NCBI GenBank assembly: GCA_963575745.1
Contig: CAUYUJ010017982.1
Coordinates: 752,913-816,912 of the forward strand
Source: Prorocentrum cordatum
Taxonomy: Eukaryota > Sar > Dinophyceae > Prorocentrales > Prorocentraceae
Length of the DNA stretch: 64,000 bases
Reading direction: 5' to 3'
Within the stretch, counting starts at the first letter, position 1. Each line of letters begins with the position of its first letter. Both the position numbers and the translations under genes were made by a program. The notes beneath the pieces are model-generated. The model was not told the DNA's origin and did not search any database. It saw nothing but the letters and a program-made list of their open reading frames with translations. This document shows, in pieces, positions 11,736 to 21,877 of the stretch.

Positions 11736-12104
11736 TCATAGGCACCCCCTCTTGCCCGACGACTCGGCGAGGCCCTCGCAATCCTCGCGCTGCGCCGCGC
11801 CGAGCCACCCGGCGCGCATCGCGCGCAGGGCGAGGCCTTCTTCTTGAGCCACCCGTCGAAAGCCTCGATCTGCGCAAGGCTCGTGGAAGCAGTCATCCTC
11901 GTTGATGATCTTTCGGACCCCCACGCAGTCCTTGCTGCTCAGCTTGTCCGCGCTGCCGGGGGCGCCGCCGAAGGTCGTAGCAGCGCTCTCGCCCTTCTTG
12001 TCCGTCGCGCGCAGAATCCGTGACGCGCCGACTCCGCGACATTCGTCGGCGCTCTGCTTCGCCTCCGTGAGGAGCTGGTCGAGCGGGTCGCCGCGCCGCG
12101 CGGC
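11736..12104 (-). pseudogene. Coding-like continuation downstream of the eIF5A pseudogene
   Basis: This stretch is in the same frame as, and directly downstream of, the eIF5A-like segment. It stays open and has non-repetitive composition (for example DPLDQLLTEAKQSADE and KDCVGVRKIINEDD). I do not recognise it. It may be an extension fused to eIF5A, an unrelated exon, or read-through into non-coding DNA. Residues about 20 to 70 look protein-like, while the last part (after about 11850) becomes Arg/Gly-rich and less convincing. Confidence 0.35.
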
Positions 12105-12575
12105 CATGGCACGCTTCGCGCTGGCGAACTTCTCCATGCCGCAGGCCGACATCACCGCGATGCTCTAGTCCGCGCCTTCGTCCTGCCAGTGTATGATCTC
12201 ACCCGAGAGCCCCTCGCCCTCTTTGGCCGCGCCGCCCGACAAGGCCGCAGAGGGAAGATGCAGGCTTTCCTTGACGTTGTCGTTGTCAAGAAACAGCTTC
12301 ACCTGGCCAGACGCTCCGTCCGCGCGCAGGAACTGGCAATCCGATTAATGGGGGAAGGGGCAGTCCACGAGGTGCGACGACGGGCGCACGTCCTCGGGCT
12401 TCTCCCCCGCGAATAAGTCCAGCGCCAAGATGTGCACCTTGACGAATCCGTGCTCGCCCATCTTCAGGGCCCTGAGTTAGCGCACCTTGCAGGGGTGGCC
12501 CTTGACGTTCGCCGGGTCGCCCTTCCGCGGCGCGCTGCGCAGCTGACATTTGCGCGCGGTCTCCTGGCGACCACC
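12105..12575 (-). pseudogene. eIF5A pseudogene with three in-frame stops
   Basis: Read on the minus strand, one frame follows eIF5A over most of its length. It begins with the N-terminal beta-barrel pattern KGHPCKV, then the hypusine-loop region KMGEHGFVKVH, DLFAGEKPEDV, PSSH, a D-P then SDCQFL, LHLPSAALSG, and finally VMSACGMEKFASAKRAMA, which matches the end of the OB-fold domain. eIF5A is a translation elongation and termination factor that needs a hypusinated lysine in its loop (the second K of the usual TGKHGHAK). Here that lysine is Glu (GEHG). Stops interrupt the frame at 12477-12479 (TAA), 12345-12347 (TAA) and 12165-12167 (TAG). No intron is needed to align it, which fits a processed, retroposed copy, but I found no poly(A) or spliced-leader relic. 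The assignment is strong, and the copy cannot be a working eIF5A. Confidence 0.82.
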
Positions 12576-12791
12576 GCCGCTCCGCTTATTTCCCAGGGGA
12601 TTTGGCCCCGCGTCCTTTTCTTCACCGCGGTTGTCGTAACGGCTTGCGTTTTGGGTCGCCTGCTCGGCGGGCAGCTCCCTCTACGCGAACCCGCTGGCCT
12701 TCTCGTCCTCATCGGGGTCCTGACCGGCGCCGTCGTCGCCATTGTCACCGCCCCGGATGCAGTGCTTCTCCACCTGTGTGCCGAAGGGCGC

Positions 12792-13500
12792 CTACCTGCT
12801 GAGGCGCGTCGCAGTCCCGGTCGAGCGGCTTCGCGCCGCGCTCTTCTCCTCCTTCGTGCGCGGCTTCAACCGGTGATTCGGCCTCGCCCAGACGCCCCAG
12901 CGGCCCTCCGAGCTGGACGAGCTCGGACTGCGACCCCGAGCCCTGCTCAGCGGGTGCGCACCCTGCGGGATCGGCGAGGCCTGCGTGGGCAGCCTGTCCA
13001 AGTCCGAGGCGTCGTCCCCGAGCTGCTCCGTCTTCGAGGTCGCCTGCTCCGCAGCCAGCGCCTCCGTCTGGGTGGAGGCGTCCGCCCGCCTCTTCTCCGA
13101 CTCGAAGATGCGTCGCGCCAGCTGCCTCCGCGAAGCGGCTTTCACGCTCGCCGAGCACAGATGCCTCTGGACGGTCGCCCTGCGCTTCTTTGACGGCCTG
13201 GCCGCCCGGCGGATCCGATTCGAGCACCGATGACTCACCCGCGGGCGGTTGGGCGCCGTCGCCCGCGCTCTCTCCCACTTCAGCTAGGCGCGCTGGAACC
13301 TGCCCCCCGTGACCGACTCCACGATGCACGCAGCGTCCAGCGCCCTGGAAGACGGCCCGACGCGTTTCGGCAGCATGTCCTGCCTGCGCCGCGTGGACAT
13401 CGCCCGTTGCGACGATCTGCGAAATTAGCGCGGAGCCCCGCGCGCCGACCCCCTCCTGGCACAGGCGGTAGAAACGCCCGATGGGGCCGCCGTGATGCTC
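12792..13500 (-). pseudogene. Coding-like remnant of unknown function
   Basis: Two frames look protein-like. One at about 13300-13500 reads GGPIGRFYRLCQEG and ALISQIVATGDVHAAQ. A different frame at 12792-13238 reads RRQLARRIFESEKRRADAS followed by TEALAAEQATSKTEQLGDD, a charged, probably helical or coiled-coil stretch. A frame change near 13240 separates them. They lie upstream of, and on the same strand as, the eIF5A pseudogene, so all may belong to one decayed locus. No family recognised. Confidence 0.35.
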
Positions 13501-13574
13501 CAGTAGCTCATGCCATCCTTCTCCATGGCGGCTCCGCGGGGCTGCGCCGCCGCGAAGCGCGCCCCGCCACGGGC

Positions 13575-13690
13575 CCCGCGGCGGCTGGGGGGGGGGTGGG
13601 GGGGGGGGTAGGGGGAAAAGGAAGAAGGGGGAATAACACGGAAGAGGATGAGGAGGAGGAGGAGGAGGAGGAGGAGGAGGAAGAATAGGA
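13575..13690. repeat. G-run and GAGGAG microsatellite
   Basis: G-rich run followed by GAGGAGGAG triplets. Poly-Glu and poly-Ser frames here are artefacts. Confidence 0.85.
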
Positions 13691-13756
13691 AGAGGATGAT
13701 GAGGAGGAGAAGAGGAGGAGACGAGCGCAATCCAGAAGCCGCATTAAAGTGATCAT

Positions 13757-13840
13757 TTTGCCCCTCTGTGACAGAGGGGGTGCGTTTGGAGGCCCTCTGT
13801 GACAGAGGGGGTGCGTTTGGAGGCCCTCTGTGACAGAGTT
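13757..13840. repeat. Hairpin family C, three tandem copies
   Basis: Arms CCCTCTGT and ACAGAGGG around a single G occur near 13762 and 13793, with a third copy near 13824 cut short at its right arm. They are separated by GGGTGCGTTTGGAGG, so the repeat unit is about 31 bases. The same hairpin reappears in a cluster at 25.67-25.98 kb. Confidence 0.85.
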
Positions 13841-14246
13841 GCTCGTCATCCCGTTCCTCCTCATCCTGCTTCTTGATTTCCACTGCGCTCATCATCTTTG
13901 CGTCTGTGATCCTCGTTGTGTTTTCCATGCGTCCTTTTCGCAATTTCCACCGCATTATCCTCCGTTGCCGTTCTGCCCCGCCATCTACCTCGTCACTCTC
14001 CTTCGTCTGCATGTCCTCATTATCTTCCGCTCTTTTTCCCCCCCCCCTCTGGTTCGATTTCCGCTCTTCGTCCACTTCGTTCTTCCGTTTCCAACCCCCC
14101 TTCCTTTCAAGTTCTCTGCCGTCCAATCACATCGCGTCGCCCCTCTCCGCTATGCTCAAACCATTCCGCGCCAGTTGGGTCGCCCGCGAGCAACGGTGCA
14201 GCCGGGCCCGTCGCGGCCTAACGCGCGCCCGCGCCATCGTCTTGCA

Positions 14247-15437
14247 ATGGGCGATGCAGGCGGATACACATGGGGTGGCGCGGAAGGATGGTGGGATAGC
14301 CGCAGCAGCGGCTGGCGTGGCTGGGAGGACGGCCATGATTGGTCAGCGTGGGGTTGGAGAGAGTGGCGACAAGACGGGAACACGCCAACGGAGGACGCCA
14401 AATGGCGCGATGGCCCTGCCGCCGCAGCAGCGGCGGCGGTCTCGCCTCAACGGCCGTCTCGCTTCGCCGCGCTTAGCGTTGTGAGCCCCCGCGCCCCTGG
14501 TCTCGGCATGCCCGAATTCGGTAATTTCGCGAGGGCTGCCCTCCGAAACACACCAGAACCGTGGGACACAGTTCCAGGAGAGGGGTCGGGATCCCGAGCC
14601 GCGCCTGCGGCGCAGGAGCCCCGCGCCACCGCAGCGGCGGCGGCGCGCGGGCCCCAGGATTTTGAGAAGTTTGATGTTTTTTTTTTTTTTGAGTTATGAA
14701 GAGAGGCTCGGCACTTCGTTTAAGCAACGCAACCAAGCGTTGAAATGGTGGCGACACCTGAACGAAGACCCAACTGCCCCGTTCGAGTCAGAAGCCAAGT
14801 GGTTTGACAATGCGGAGCCCACCATGGTCGCTGTTTGCGGCCACGGTGCGAGAACGAGCTTTGGTTTCAGAAGCGACGAGGAAGTCCCTTGGCGGTGGCA
14901 AGAGATGGTGGCGACGCTCAGGGAGGAAGATATCAGGGAGGTCGCGGGGGGGCCCGCAGCAGCGGGGCTCTGATCGGCTGTTCCCTCGAAGTCCGGCCAA
15001 ACAGCTACGACCGCATGCGCCAGAGTATTGTGCGCGCGCGACAGTTCGCGGGGCAGCGGGTGAAAGTGAAGCTGCCGATGTGGGATTTCGCGCTGCGCCG
15101 CGACGACGGGACAGGCGTCCGCTTACACCCGCACTGGGGCGACAGGAAGGTCGAAGCTCTGCCCCTCATGCCCCGCGCGGACACGGCGAGGCCACCAGCC
15201 GCGGGTTTGGGCGGGAGCGACGGGTCAGGAACCTATCGCTGGCACAAGGACCTCGGTGTGGAGCGCAAGGTCAAGTTCGACGCCGCCAGAGAGAAGGGGG
15301 GGCCGACGCCTTCTCAGGGGCCCCGCGTCAGCGGGGCCGCGGCGTCCAGCACCGGGCCCTCGGCGTCCGCAGCAGCGGCTGGCAAACCAGTAGTTTGGGG
15401 GCCGAACAGCTCCCCAGACGATTTGGTTGCGGAGTAG
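14247..15437 (+). CDS. Unknown protein, three reading frames joined by two breaks
   Basis: The start is chosen at the ATG of MGDAGGYTWGGAEGWWD, the first point where sequence becomes protein-like (Trp/Gly-rich, then MPEFGNFARAALRNTPEPWD). At 14683-14694 a run of T shifts the frame. Coding continues as SYEERLGTSFKQRNQALKWW and EPTMVAVCGHGARTSFGF to about 14950. There a family A hairpin (14951-14969) coincides with a second break, after which the frame reads LEVRPNSYDRMRQSIVRARQ, then KVKLPMWDFALRRDDG, and stops at 15437. The T-run could be a sequencing error. The second break needs removal of 3n+2 bases. No domain is recognised, and the N-terminal Trp-rich start and Ala-rich linkers resemble other proteins in this block. 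It is first in the plus-strand block. Confidence 0.5.
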
Positions 15438-16407
15438 GTGGCTCCGCAGCAGCGGGGCTCGAATGAAGGGCGCGTTGCATTTCTGCAGGGGCGCGCGCGT
15501 CGGCCGCCGAGATCGGGAGCGCGCGCGCAGGCGCCGTGGCGCGATCTTCGTTCTGAAGTCTTCCCTCTCCTCCCTGTCCCCCCATCCCGCCGCCCTCAAC
15601 GTCGGCCCCTCGCCGCCCGTTCCTCGTCGCTCCACGCCTGTTCGTTCTCCTCCAACTTCCTCTCCCGCTTCCTCGCTCTCTCCTTCCCATTTTTCCCTCC
15701 ATCCCATTGCATCCCTGGCACCCCATCGAAGTTCGCAGTTCGAAGTTTGAAGTTCGGAGTTCGAAGATCGAAGTTTGAATTTCGAAGCTTCGCACTTCGA
15801 GGTTCGATCTTCGAACCTTCGTCATCTCGTCGTCGTAATCGTCGTAATCGTCGTCCTCGTTCGTCGTCGTCGTTCCTCGTCGGCGTCGATTGTCGTCGTC
15901 GTCGTCGCTCGTCGTCGTCGTCGCCGTCGTCGTCGTGGTCGCCGTCGTGGTCGTCGGTCGTCGTCGTCGCTAGTCGTCGTCGCTGGTCGCCGTCGTGGTC
16001 ATCGTCCTCGTCGTCGTCGTCGTCGTGGTCGTCGTCGTCCTCGCTGTCGCCGTCGTGGTCATCGCCCTCGTCGTCGTCGTCGTCGTTGTCGTGAAACGCC
16101 CCACGTAGGAGGAGCAGAGAAGGGAGTAAGGAGAAATGAGCTCGGTGGAGGGATGAGGGAGGATTGAACAGGAAGAGGAGGGTGCAGGTGGAGGTAGAAG
16201 GGATGAGGTAGCTCAGAAGTGGGAGCAGCAGACTGGCGCAATGGGGAAAAGCCATGCGAGCGCAGGGAGGGATGGCAATGCGATAAAGTAAATCCGCAGC
16301 CGTTGCAGGTCTGCCTCCCGCCGCGCCCGCCCGCCTCCGCGACGGAACCGCGCAGGGGCCTCTGCCGAAGTCTCCGCAGCAGCGGGGGCTGCCAGAGGAG
16401 GCCCCTT
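15386..16407. repeat. Segmental duplication, copy 1 (partner at 17301-18352)
   Basis: About 1.0 kb is nearly identical to 17301-18352. Shared landmarks are CCGAACAGCTCCCC, the family A hairpin near 15444, a block of TTCGAA-type palindromic words (15725-15825), a GTCGTC array (15830-16095), and GCAGCCGTTGCAGGTCTGCC near 16300. Similarity stops after GCCAGAGGAGGCCCCT. Copy 2 carries about 36 extra bases after CCTCCGCGACGG and lacks about 12 bases of the triplet array. It joins two different coding segments to the same upstream sequence. Confidence 0.9.
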
Positions 16408-16425
16408 TCGCGGTCTTGCGCCGCT

Positions 16426-16725
16426 ATGGCGAGCATCGCGGGCAAGTACGACGTCGATGACTTCGAGCTCATCGCGACGGATGGCAGTGCTTGGAGCTGG
16501 GCGACCATGGTGGCGCGGTTCATCGAGTTGCGCAATCGTTGTCGCCATGCCCGCGCCGTTGGAGTCAAGGGCCAGATGCTCGTCGACCAGGCGCGGCAGA
16601 TGATGGGGGAGGCGCGCCGCACCGAGGAGAAGGGCAAGATGACGCTTGAGATGTCGAAGAAGACGGCGAAGGACATCCCAGGCAGTATTCGGTATTTCTG
16701 CCGCCAGCCGCACCAGGAGAGCTGA
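16426..16725 (+). CDS. Small unknown protein (about 99 residues)
   Basis: Starts at ATG in MASIAGKYDVDDFELIATDG and ends at TGA, reading through a charged helical region (GQMLVDQARQMMGEARRTEE, KGKMTLEMSKKTAKDIPG) to SIRYFCRQPHQES. No family recognised. Composition is clearly protein-like and differs from the flanking repeats. It follows directly after the duplicated 1-kb segment. In the second copy of that segment a different coding sequence follows, so this could be a 3' exon or a truncated gene rather than a full small protein. Confidence 0.5.
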   Translation: MASIAGKYDVDDFELIATDGSAWSWATMVARFIELRNRCRHARAVGVKGQMLVDQARQMMGEARRTEEKGKMTLEMSKKTAKDIPGSIRYFCRQPHQES

Positions 16726-16908
16726 GCGGCGATCGGAGCTGGGCCGATCGAGGAGGATGAGGAGGAAGAGGAGGGAGGCTGAGGAGAGGAGGGGGAGGGG
16801 GATGAGGAGTTGGAGGCAGCACGCGCACCCGCACTAAGAGCCGCCAGCCGCGCCCGTCTCCGAGTTTGAAACCCGAGCTTGGCTGGAAGGGGGGAGGGTG
16901 GTAGCAGA

Positions 16909-17198
16909 AACAGCACAGGGCAGGGATGTGAGAGGTCACGCATCCGCCGCAGTAGTGGCGGTGGTACGACAGTTCTCATGGCGGCGCGGCGGTCGTTGAG
17001 AAATGGAGCAAGTGCGAGGGCCTGCGTGCGCTTTAATTATGAGTGCCTCTCGTCCCCTCCCCTCCTCTTCCTCCATGAGATGTCTCTCCTGGTTCAAATC
17101 CCCTGTCAGGTCTCGTCCTGCTCCTCTCCCTCTGTGTTCGTCCTGCCCTCCCCTCGCGCCTCGCCTCCGTCTCCGTCCCCCCTCGCCCGTTCCTGCCA
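16909..17198. repeat. Dispersed repeat of about 290 bases (partner at 25313-25598)
   Basis: Begins around AACAGCACAGG and includes CGCATCCGCCGCAGTAGTGG, ACGACAGTTCTCATGGCGGC and a CT-rich tail (CTCTCCCTCTGTGTTCG). It matches 25313-25598 with few changes and in the same orientation. It lies between gene blocks in both places. Confidence 0.88.
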
Positions 17199-17204
17199 CC
17201 AGTC

Positions 17205-17298
17205 ACGTGGGGCGTTCTCAATCAACGCCCCATTGAGTGCCCCCATGTGAAGGTTGCCCTTGTCATGAGGACGGACTCGCAAGAGCCGAGGGGCTGAG
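17205..17298 (+). pseudogene. Gene fragment copied from the 22668-25159 gene
   Basis: About 90 bases, from ACGTGGGGCGTTCTCAATCA through GAAGGTTGCCCTTGTCATGA to GCAAGAGCCGAGG, match 23640-23730 inside the large gene at 22668, with about ten differences. It sits exactly between the end of one dispersed repeat (17198) and the start of the second copy of the 1-kb duplication (17301). No open frame is maintained. Confidence 0.85.
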
Positions 17299-17300
17299 GA

Positions 17301-18352
17301 ACCAGTAGTAGTTTGGGGACCGAACAGCTCCCCATACGATTTGGTTGTGGAGTAGGTGGCTCCGCAGCAGCGGGGCTCGAATGAAGGGCGCGTTGCATTT
17401 CGGCAGGGGCGCGCGCGTCGGCCGCCGAGATCGGGGGCGCGCGCGCAGGCGCCGTGGCGCGATCTTCGTTCTGAAGTCTTCCCTCTCCTCCCTGTCCCCC
17501 CATCCCGCTGCCCTCAACGTCGGCTCCTCGCCGCCCGTTCCTCGTCGCTCCACGCCTGTTCGTTCTCCTCCAACTTCCTCTCCCGCTTCCTCGCTCTCTC
17601 CTTCCCATTTTTCCCTCCGTCCCATTGCGTCCCTGGCACCCCAGCGAAGTTCGCAGTTCGAAGTTTGAAGTTCGAAGTTCGAAGATCGAAGTTTGAATTT
17701 CGAAGCTTCGCACTTCGAGGTTCGATCTTCGAACCTTCGTCATCTCGTCGTCGTAATCGTCGTCCTCGTTCGTCGTCGTCGTTCCTCGTCGGCGTCGATT
17801 GTCGTTGTCGTCGTCGCTCGTTGTCGTCGTCGCCGTCGTCGTCGCGGTCGGCGTCGTCGTCGTCGGTCGTCGTCGTCGCTAGTCGTCGTCGCTGGTCGCC
17901 GTCGTGGTCGTCGTCCTCGTCGTCGTCGTCGTCGTGGTCGTCGTCGTCCTCGTTGTCGCCGTCGTGGTCATCGTACTCGTCGTCGTCGTCGTCGTTGTCG
18001 TGAAACGCCCCACGTAGGAGGAGCAGAGAATGGGGGCAAGGAGAAATGAGCACGGTGGAGGGAGGAGGGAGGATTGAACAGGAAGAGGAGGGTGCAGGGA
18101 GAGGTAGAAGGGATGAGGTAGTTCAGAAGTGGGAGCAGCAGACTGGCGCAAGGGGAAAAGCCATTTGAGCGCAGGGAGGGATGGCAATGCGATAAAATGA
18201 ATCCGCAGCCGTTGCAGGTCTGCCCCCCGCCGCGCCCGCCCGCCTCCGCGACGGGAGCGGCCCGGGGCACGGAGCGGCAGGGCGCGATTGGAACCGCGCA
18301 GGAGCCTCTGCCGAAGTCTCCGCAGCAGCGGGGGCTGCCAGAGGAGGCCCCT
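17301..18352. repeat. Segmental duplication, copy 2 (partner at 15386-16407)
   Basis: Second copy of the 1-kb unit described at 15386. It is followed in frame by the coding sequence starting near 18197, so the duplicate may supply a 5' region or promoter to that gene. Confidence 0.9.
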
Positions 18353-19986
18353 GAAGCAGTTCCGCAGGGGCTGGCAGATTCAGCACCGGCCTCCGCAGCA
18401 GCGGGGGAGGAGTTTGCAACGGACGTTAGGACATTGCTTTCGTCGATGAGCGCTGCCCAGGAAACCGTTTCGCGGAGCCTGGCGGTTGCTCAGAAAATGA
18501 TGGATAAGGGCGAGATCGCGCAGGCGCGGAAGTTAACGGCCGCCGCCAACGCCGTTGTAGTCAAAACGGCGGCGCAGGCGGCCTCCGCAGCAGCGGGGGC
18601 ATGTGTGGAGCCAGGCGCCGCCACAGCGGTAATCGAGCCTGGACAGAACGCCGCCCGCTCCGAGGGCCCGAGACCGAGATCTCCCTGCGCGACTAATTGG
18701 CAAAAGCGGCAGGGTCTGACCGCAGCAGACAAACTGTGTGACTTGCGAGCGCACGGGCGCGACAGCTCCCCCGCAGCAGCGGGGGCCCGCGAGACGCAGC
18801 CGCTCGCCCTGGCCACCAAGGCGCGATCGCCAGCGCTGTCTGTCCAAGAGGACTTCCCAGAGGAAGGCCGCCCGCACTTCCCAGAGGAAGAGCGCGACCC
18901 GAGCCATTCCAGGCCTCTTGTGCCCCTGCTGTGCGACGACGCAGACCAGGTGCAGCAGGGGCAGACAGAGGCGCGCGTGAACCTGGCTTTTGCTTCCCTC
19001 GTCCTGCGCGCGGACGCTTCCCTGTCGGATTGGGTCGCAGCTGCCGGGGCCGGGCGCGAAGGGGTCGTCTTAGTCTCCTTCGAGCCTGGTGCGGACATCG
19101 CGCGCGCCCAGCGGAAGCGACATCTCGACGCTCTCATCCGCCAGAGTGGCTTCCACGGCGCGGTCGCGCACGAGTGCGTCGGGGCTCTCCTCTGGGTTCC
19201 CGAGCGCGTCGAGCAGTGCGACGTGCTTCGAACGCGCTCCCACGGGAAGTTCCTGGTTCAGGCCTGGTCGGTGACCCTGGCAGCGGGGGCCTACAATCCG
19301 AAAGCAAAGGAAGGCAAGCTCTCCATAGCAGTGGGGGGCGTGTTCTTCCGATGCCAGACGAGCGTCGTGGGAAGCGCGTGGCCCGAAGGCTTCCGCAACG
19401 GGCTTCGGAGCCCGGCGTTGCAGCACCGAGTGCGTATTCTCGCCGGGATCTTCGACGGAGACGCGGGCGATCTTTCGGAGCTGTACTGGCACAGGCGATC
19501 TCGCCGTTGGCTTTCTGGTGCAGGAAGCAGAGATTCACGTGACGCACCCGCCGCGGTCGCGAGCGCCCTGCGAGCGAGCAGCCGGAACTGCCGCCCTGGG
19601 GGAATCGGGTTTTGCAGCCTCCGCAGCAGCGGGGGCTCCTGAACAGGCTGCAGCACCGCCAGTTGGATTGGGCGGCGCGTCCGACCTGGGTCAGGCTAAC
19701 GGACGCGGAGCGCAAGGAGCAGGGGACATACTTCTGGCCGCACTCACACAGGGTGATCTTCAAGGCCCAGTCGGCGAACCGCCTCACGGAACACTGCCAC
19801 ACACTGTTCGTTTTCATAGAAGCCAAGAACAGGAAGACTGGCAAAGGCGCCGAGGGCAAGAAGAAGGATCGGAAGCGGGAAGCCAGGCGGGGAAAACGGC
19901 GGGGAAAGGGGGCGGAGACAGAACCCGAAGCAGCAGCCTCCGCAGCAGCGGAGGCGCACGGAGACCAGGAGGAGGCGGATACATAA
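18197..19986 (+). CDS. Unknown Ala-rich protein with a globular centre, frame breaks near its end
   Basis: From 18197 the frame is open past several family A hairpins, which here encode Ala-rich linkers (ASAAAG). A helical stretch (TLLSSMSAAQETVSRSLAVA, KMMDKGEIAQARKLTAAANA) precedes a more globular part: VNLAFASLVLRADASLSDWV, VVLVSFEPGADIARAQRKRH, FHGAVAHECVGALLWVPERV, KFLVQAWSVTLAAG. Near 19475 coding appears to move to another frame (VGFLVQEAEIHVTHP), and after a hairpin at 19617 to a third (WVRLTDAERKEQGTYFWPHS, ANRLTEHCHTLFVFIEAKNR), followed by a Lys/Glu-rich tail and a TAA near 19984. I recognise no family. The frame changes may be real decay, unrecognised introns or sequence errors. 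Confidence 0.5.
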
Positions 19987-20539
19987 TCTGAAGCAGCAGC
20001 CTCCGCAGCAGCGGGGGCGCACGGAGCCCAGGAGGAGCTTGAGGACGACGGGCGCGACGCCGTCGACTCCTGCAGCCCCACGCCGCCCCAGGACGAAAAG
20101 AGGAACCCTGACAGAGGTGAGGGGGGGGAGAAGAAGGAGAAGAAGGAGAAGGAGAAGGAGAAGAATAATAAGAATAAGAAGAAGAAGAAGAAGAATAATA
20201 GCGAGAGCAGGAGCAGAACCCTAAAGAGGACGAAGCCCTCGCAGCAGCGGGGGCGCAGCCGTTCCAGACGCAGAGGGCGGGGGCAGAGGAGCAGAGACCG
20301 AAAGAGGACAGCGCCCTCGCAGCAGCGGGGGCGCAGCCGTTCCAGACGCACAGGGCAGGGGCAGAGGGGGCGCAGCCGCTCCGGACGCAGTGGGCGGGTG
20401 GAGGGCGGCGACCGACAGGGGGGGGCGCGGCTCCTGCCCACGCCGCCCGTGCACCCACCCCACACAGGTCAGCCGGTGCTGAGGCCGAGAGGATGGCGCC
20501 CGCTCCTCCGCGGCTAGATTTGCCGTCCGCCGGGCATGC

Positions 20540-21877
20540 ATGCCGCCAATGATGCCACCACCGCGGCCACCTCCCCCGCGTGGAGGAGGACGCCGCGGGG
20601 CCCCCCCGCTGGAGGAGACACCGCACCCTACGGCAGCGCGGCTCGTCCCGAGCCAGCCGCCGCACTCTCCGCCGAAGCGGCCCCTGGCCAGGCAGTCGCA
20701 GACGCCGCGCCCTCTGGCAGCGCGGCTCGTCCCGAGGCCGCCGCCGCAGCCTCCGCCGCCGCAGCTCCTCCCCAGGAAGCCGTCGCCTCCTGCGGACCCG
20801 GAGGGCGCCTCCAGTTCCGCGTTCGAGGCAGTGCAGGAGCGGCGCCGCAGCCCCTCAAGCGACTCCAGCTGGCGGCGCGTCGCTGCGGAGACCTCCGCAG
20901 CAGCGGGGGTTGCCTCCGCAGCAGCGGGGGTTATCATAAGAGGTCCGAGGCGCGGGCTCGGCGCGCGCGCGCGCGAGGAGCCAGGCGCTCGCACTGAGCG
21001 GCTGAGGAAATCGTCATCGTTGTCGTCGCGGTCGTCGTCGTCGTTTGCTTTTTGCTGGGGGGAAAGGGAGGGCGAGCAAGAGGAGGAGGAGGGGTCCTGG
21101 GACCAGGCGAAGAGCGGGACCGGGGCCGGGACCGGGACGGGGAGCCCAGGACGGGCCGCAGGACCGACACCGGGGCCGGGACCGGGGCCGGGGGGGGACC
21201 GGGACCGGGACCGGGACCGGGACGGGGACGGGAAGGTCCCGGACCCGGTCCCAGTCCCGGTCCCGGTCCCGCTCTTCGCCCGGTCCCGGTCCCGGCGTCG
21301 GTGCTGGTCCCGGTCCCGGGCTCCCGGTCCAGGTCCCGCTCCAGGTGTCGGCTCTTTGTCCCGCTCCCGGGCTCTCCCGTGCCGTTTTGGTTCGAGATCG
21401 CCAGCCATGAAGGCTAGGAAGCCCGACGCAAGGGCCGGGCGATGCCGCATCGGCGAGAAGAGGAATAGGAAGCCCGACACAAGGACGGGGCGATGCCGCG
21501 TCGGCGAGAAGAGGGGTTCTCGGAAACCGGACCACAGACCTCATTCGAGCAAGCGCGCTGGGGCGGCGGCTCGACCCACGGCAGCGTCGGCGAAGGCGGC
21601 CGCGCGGCCGCTAGCTCGGCGCAAGGCGAGCTCCAAGAAACAAGCCCGCGCAGCAGCGGGGGCTGCTGTAGCCCTCGCAGCAGCGGGGGCTGCTGTCTTG
21701 GAGCGTGGTGGGTTGTGGGATGAGAAGACTGCTCGGAGGACAGGCGTGGAAGAGGACGATCAATTCGATCAGGCACTCTGGTGCCGCGACCATTCGGGCA
21801 ACTGGTACAAACTAGGGTCCAAGATGCCGCCAGTCGGCAGCTCCTGGCAAGAAGAAGTCGAGCCCCTTCGGATGTAA
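20540..21877 (+). CDS. Open frame of 445 codons, Pro/Arg-rich, with a protein-like end
   Basis: Most of this frame is Pro-, Arg- and Gly-rich and crosses the GGGACC/GGTCCC array, so it is weak evidence of a gene. The last 150 codons are better: a basic Lys/Arg/Ala region with a repeated RKPD...GRCR-GEKR motif (21410-21540), two family A hairpins coding Ala-rich linkers, then LWDEKTARRTGVEEDDQFDQ and ALWCRDHSGNWYKLGSKMPP, ending at TAA 21877. The basic region recalls histone-H1-like composition only in a general way. The true 5' end is unknown. Confidence 0.4.
   Translation: MPPMMPPPRPPPPRGGGRRGAPPLEETPHPTAARLVPSQPPHSPPKRPLARQSQTPRPLAARLVPRPPPQPPPPQLLPRKPSPPADPEGASSSAFEAVQERRRSPSSDSSWRRVAAETSAAAGVASAAAGVIIRGPRRGLGARAREEPGARTERLRKSSSLSSRSSSSFAFCWGEREGEQEEEEGSWDQAKSGTGAGTGTGSPGRAAGPTPGPGPGPGGDRDRDRDRDGDGKVPDPVPVPVPVPLFARSRSRRRCWSRSRAPGPGPAPGVGSLSRSRALPCRFGSRSPAMKARKPDARAGRCRIGEKRNRKPDTRTGRCRVGEKRGSRKPDHRPHSSKRAGAAARPTAASAKAAARPLARRKASSKKQARAAAGAAVALAAAGAAVLERGGLWDEKTARRTGVEEDDQFDQALWCRDHSGNWYKLGSKMPPVGSSWQEEVEPLRM
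21110..21370. repeat. Inverted hexamer array GGGACC then GGTCCC
   Basis: 21110-21240 is made of GGGACC/GGGGCC units; 21240-21370 is made of GGTCCC units, the reverse complement. The switch point is near 21240. The whole block can fold as one hairpin of about 125-base arms. It lies inside the open frame at 20540. Confidence 0.85.
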
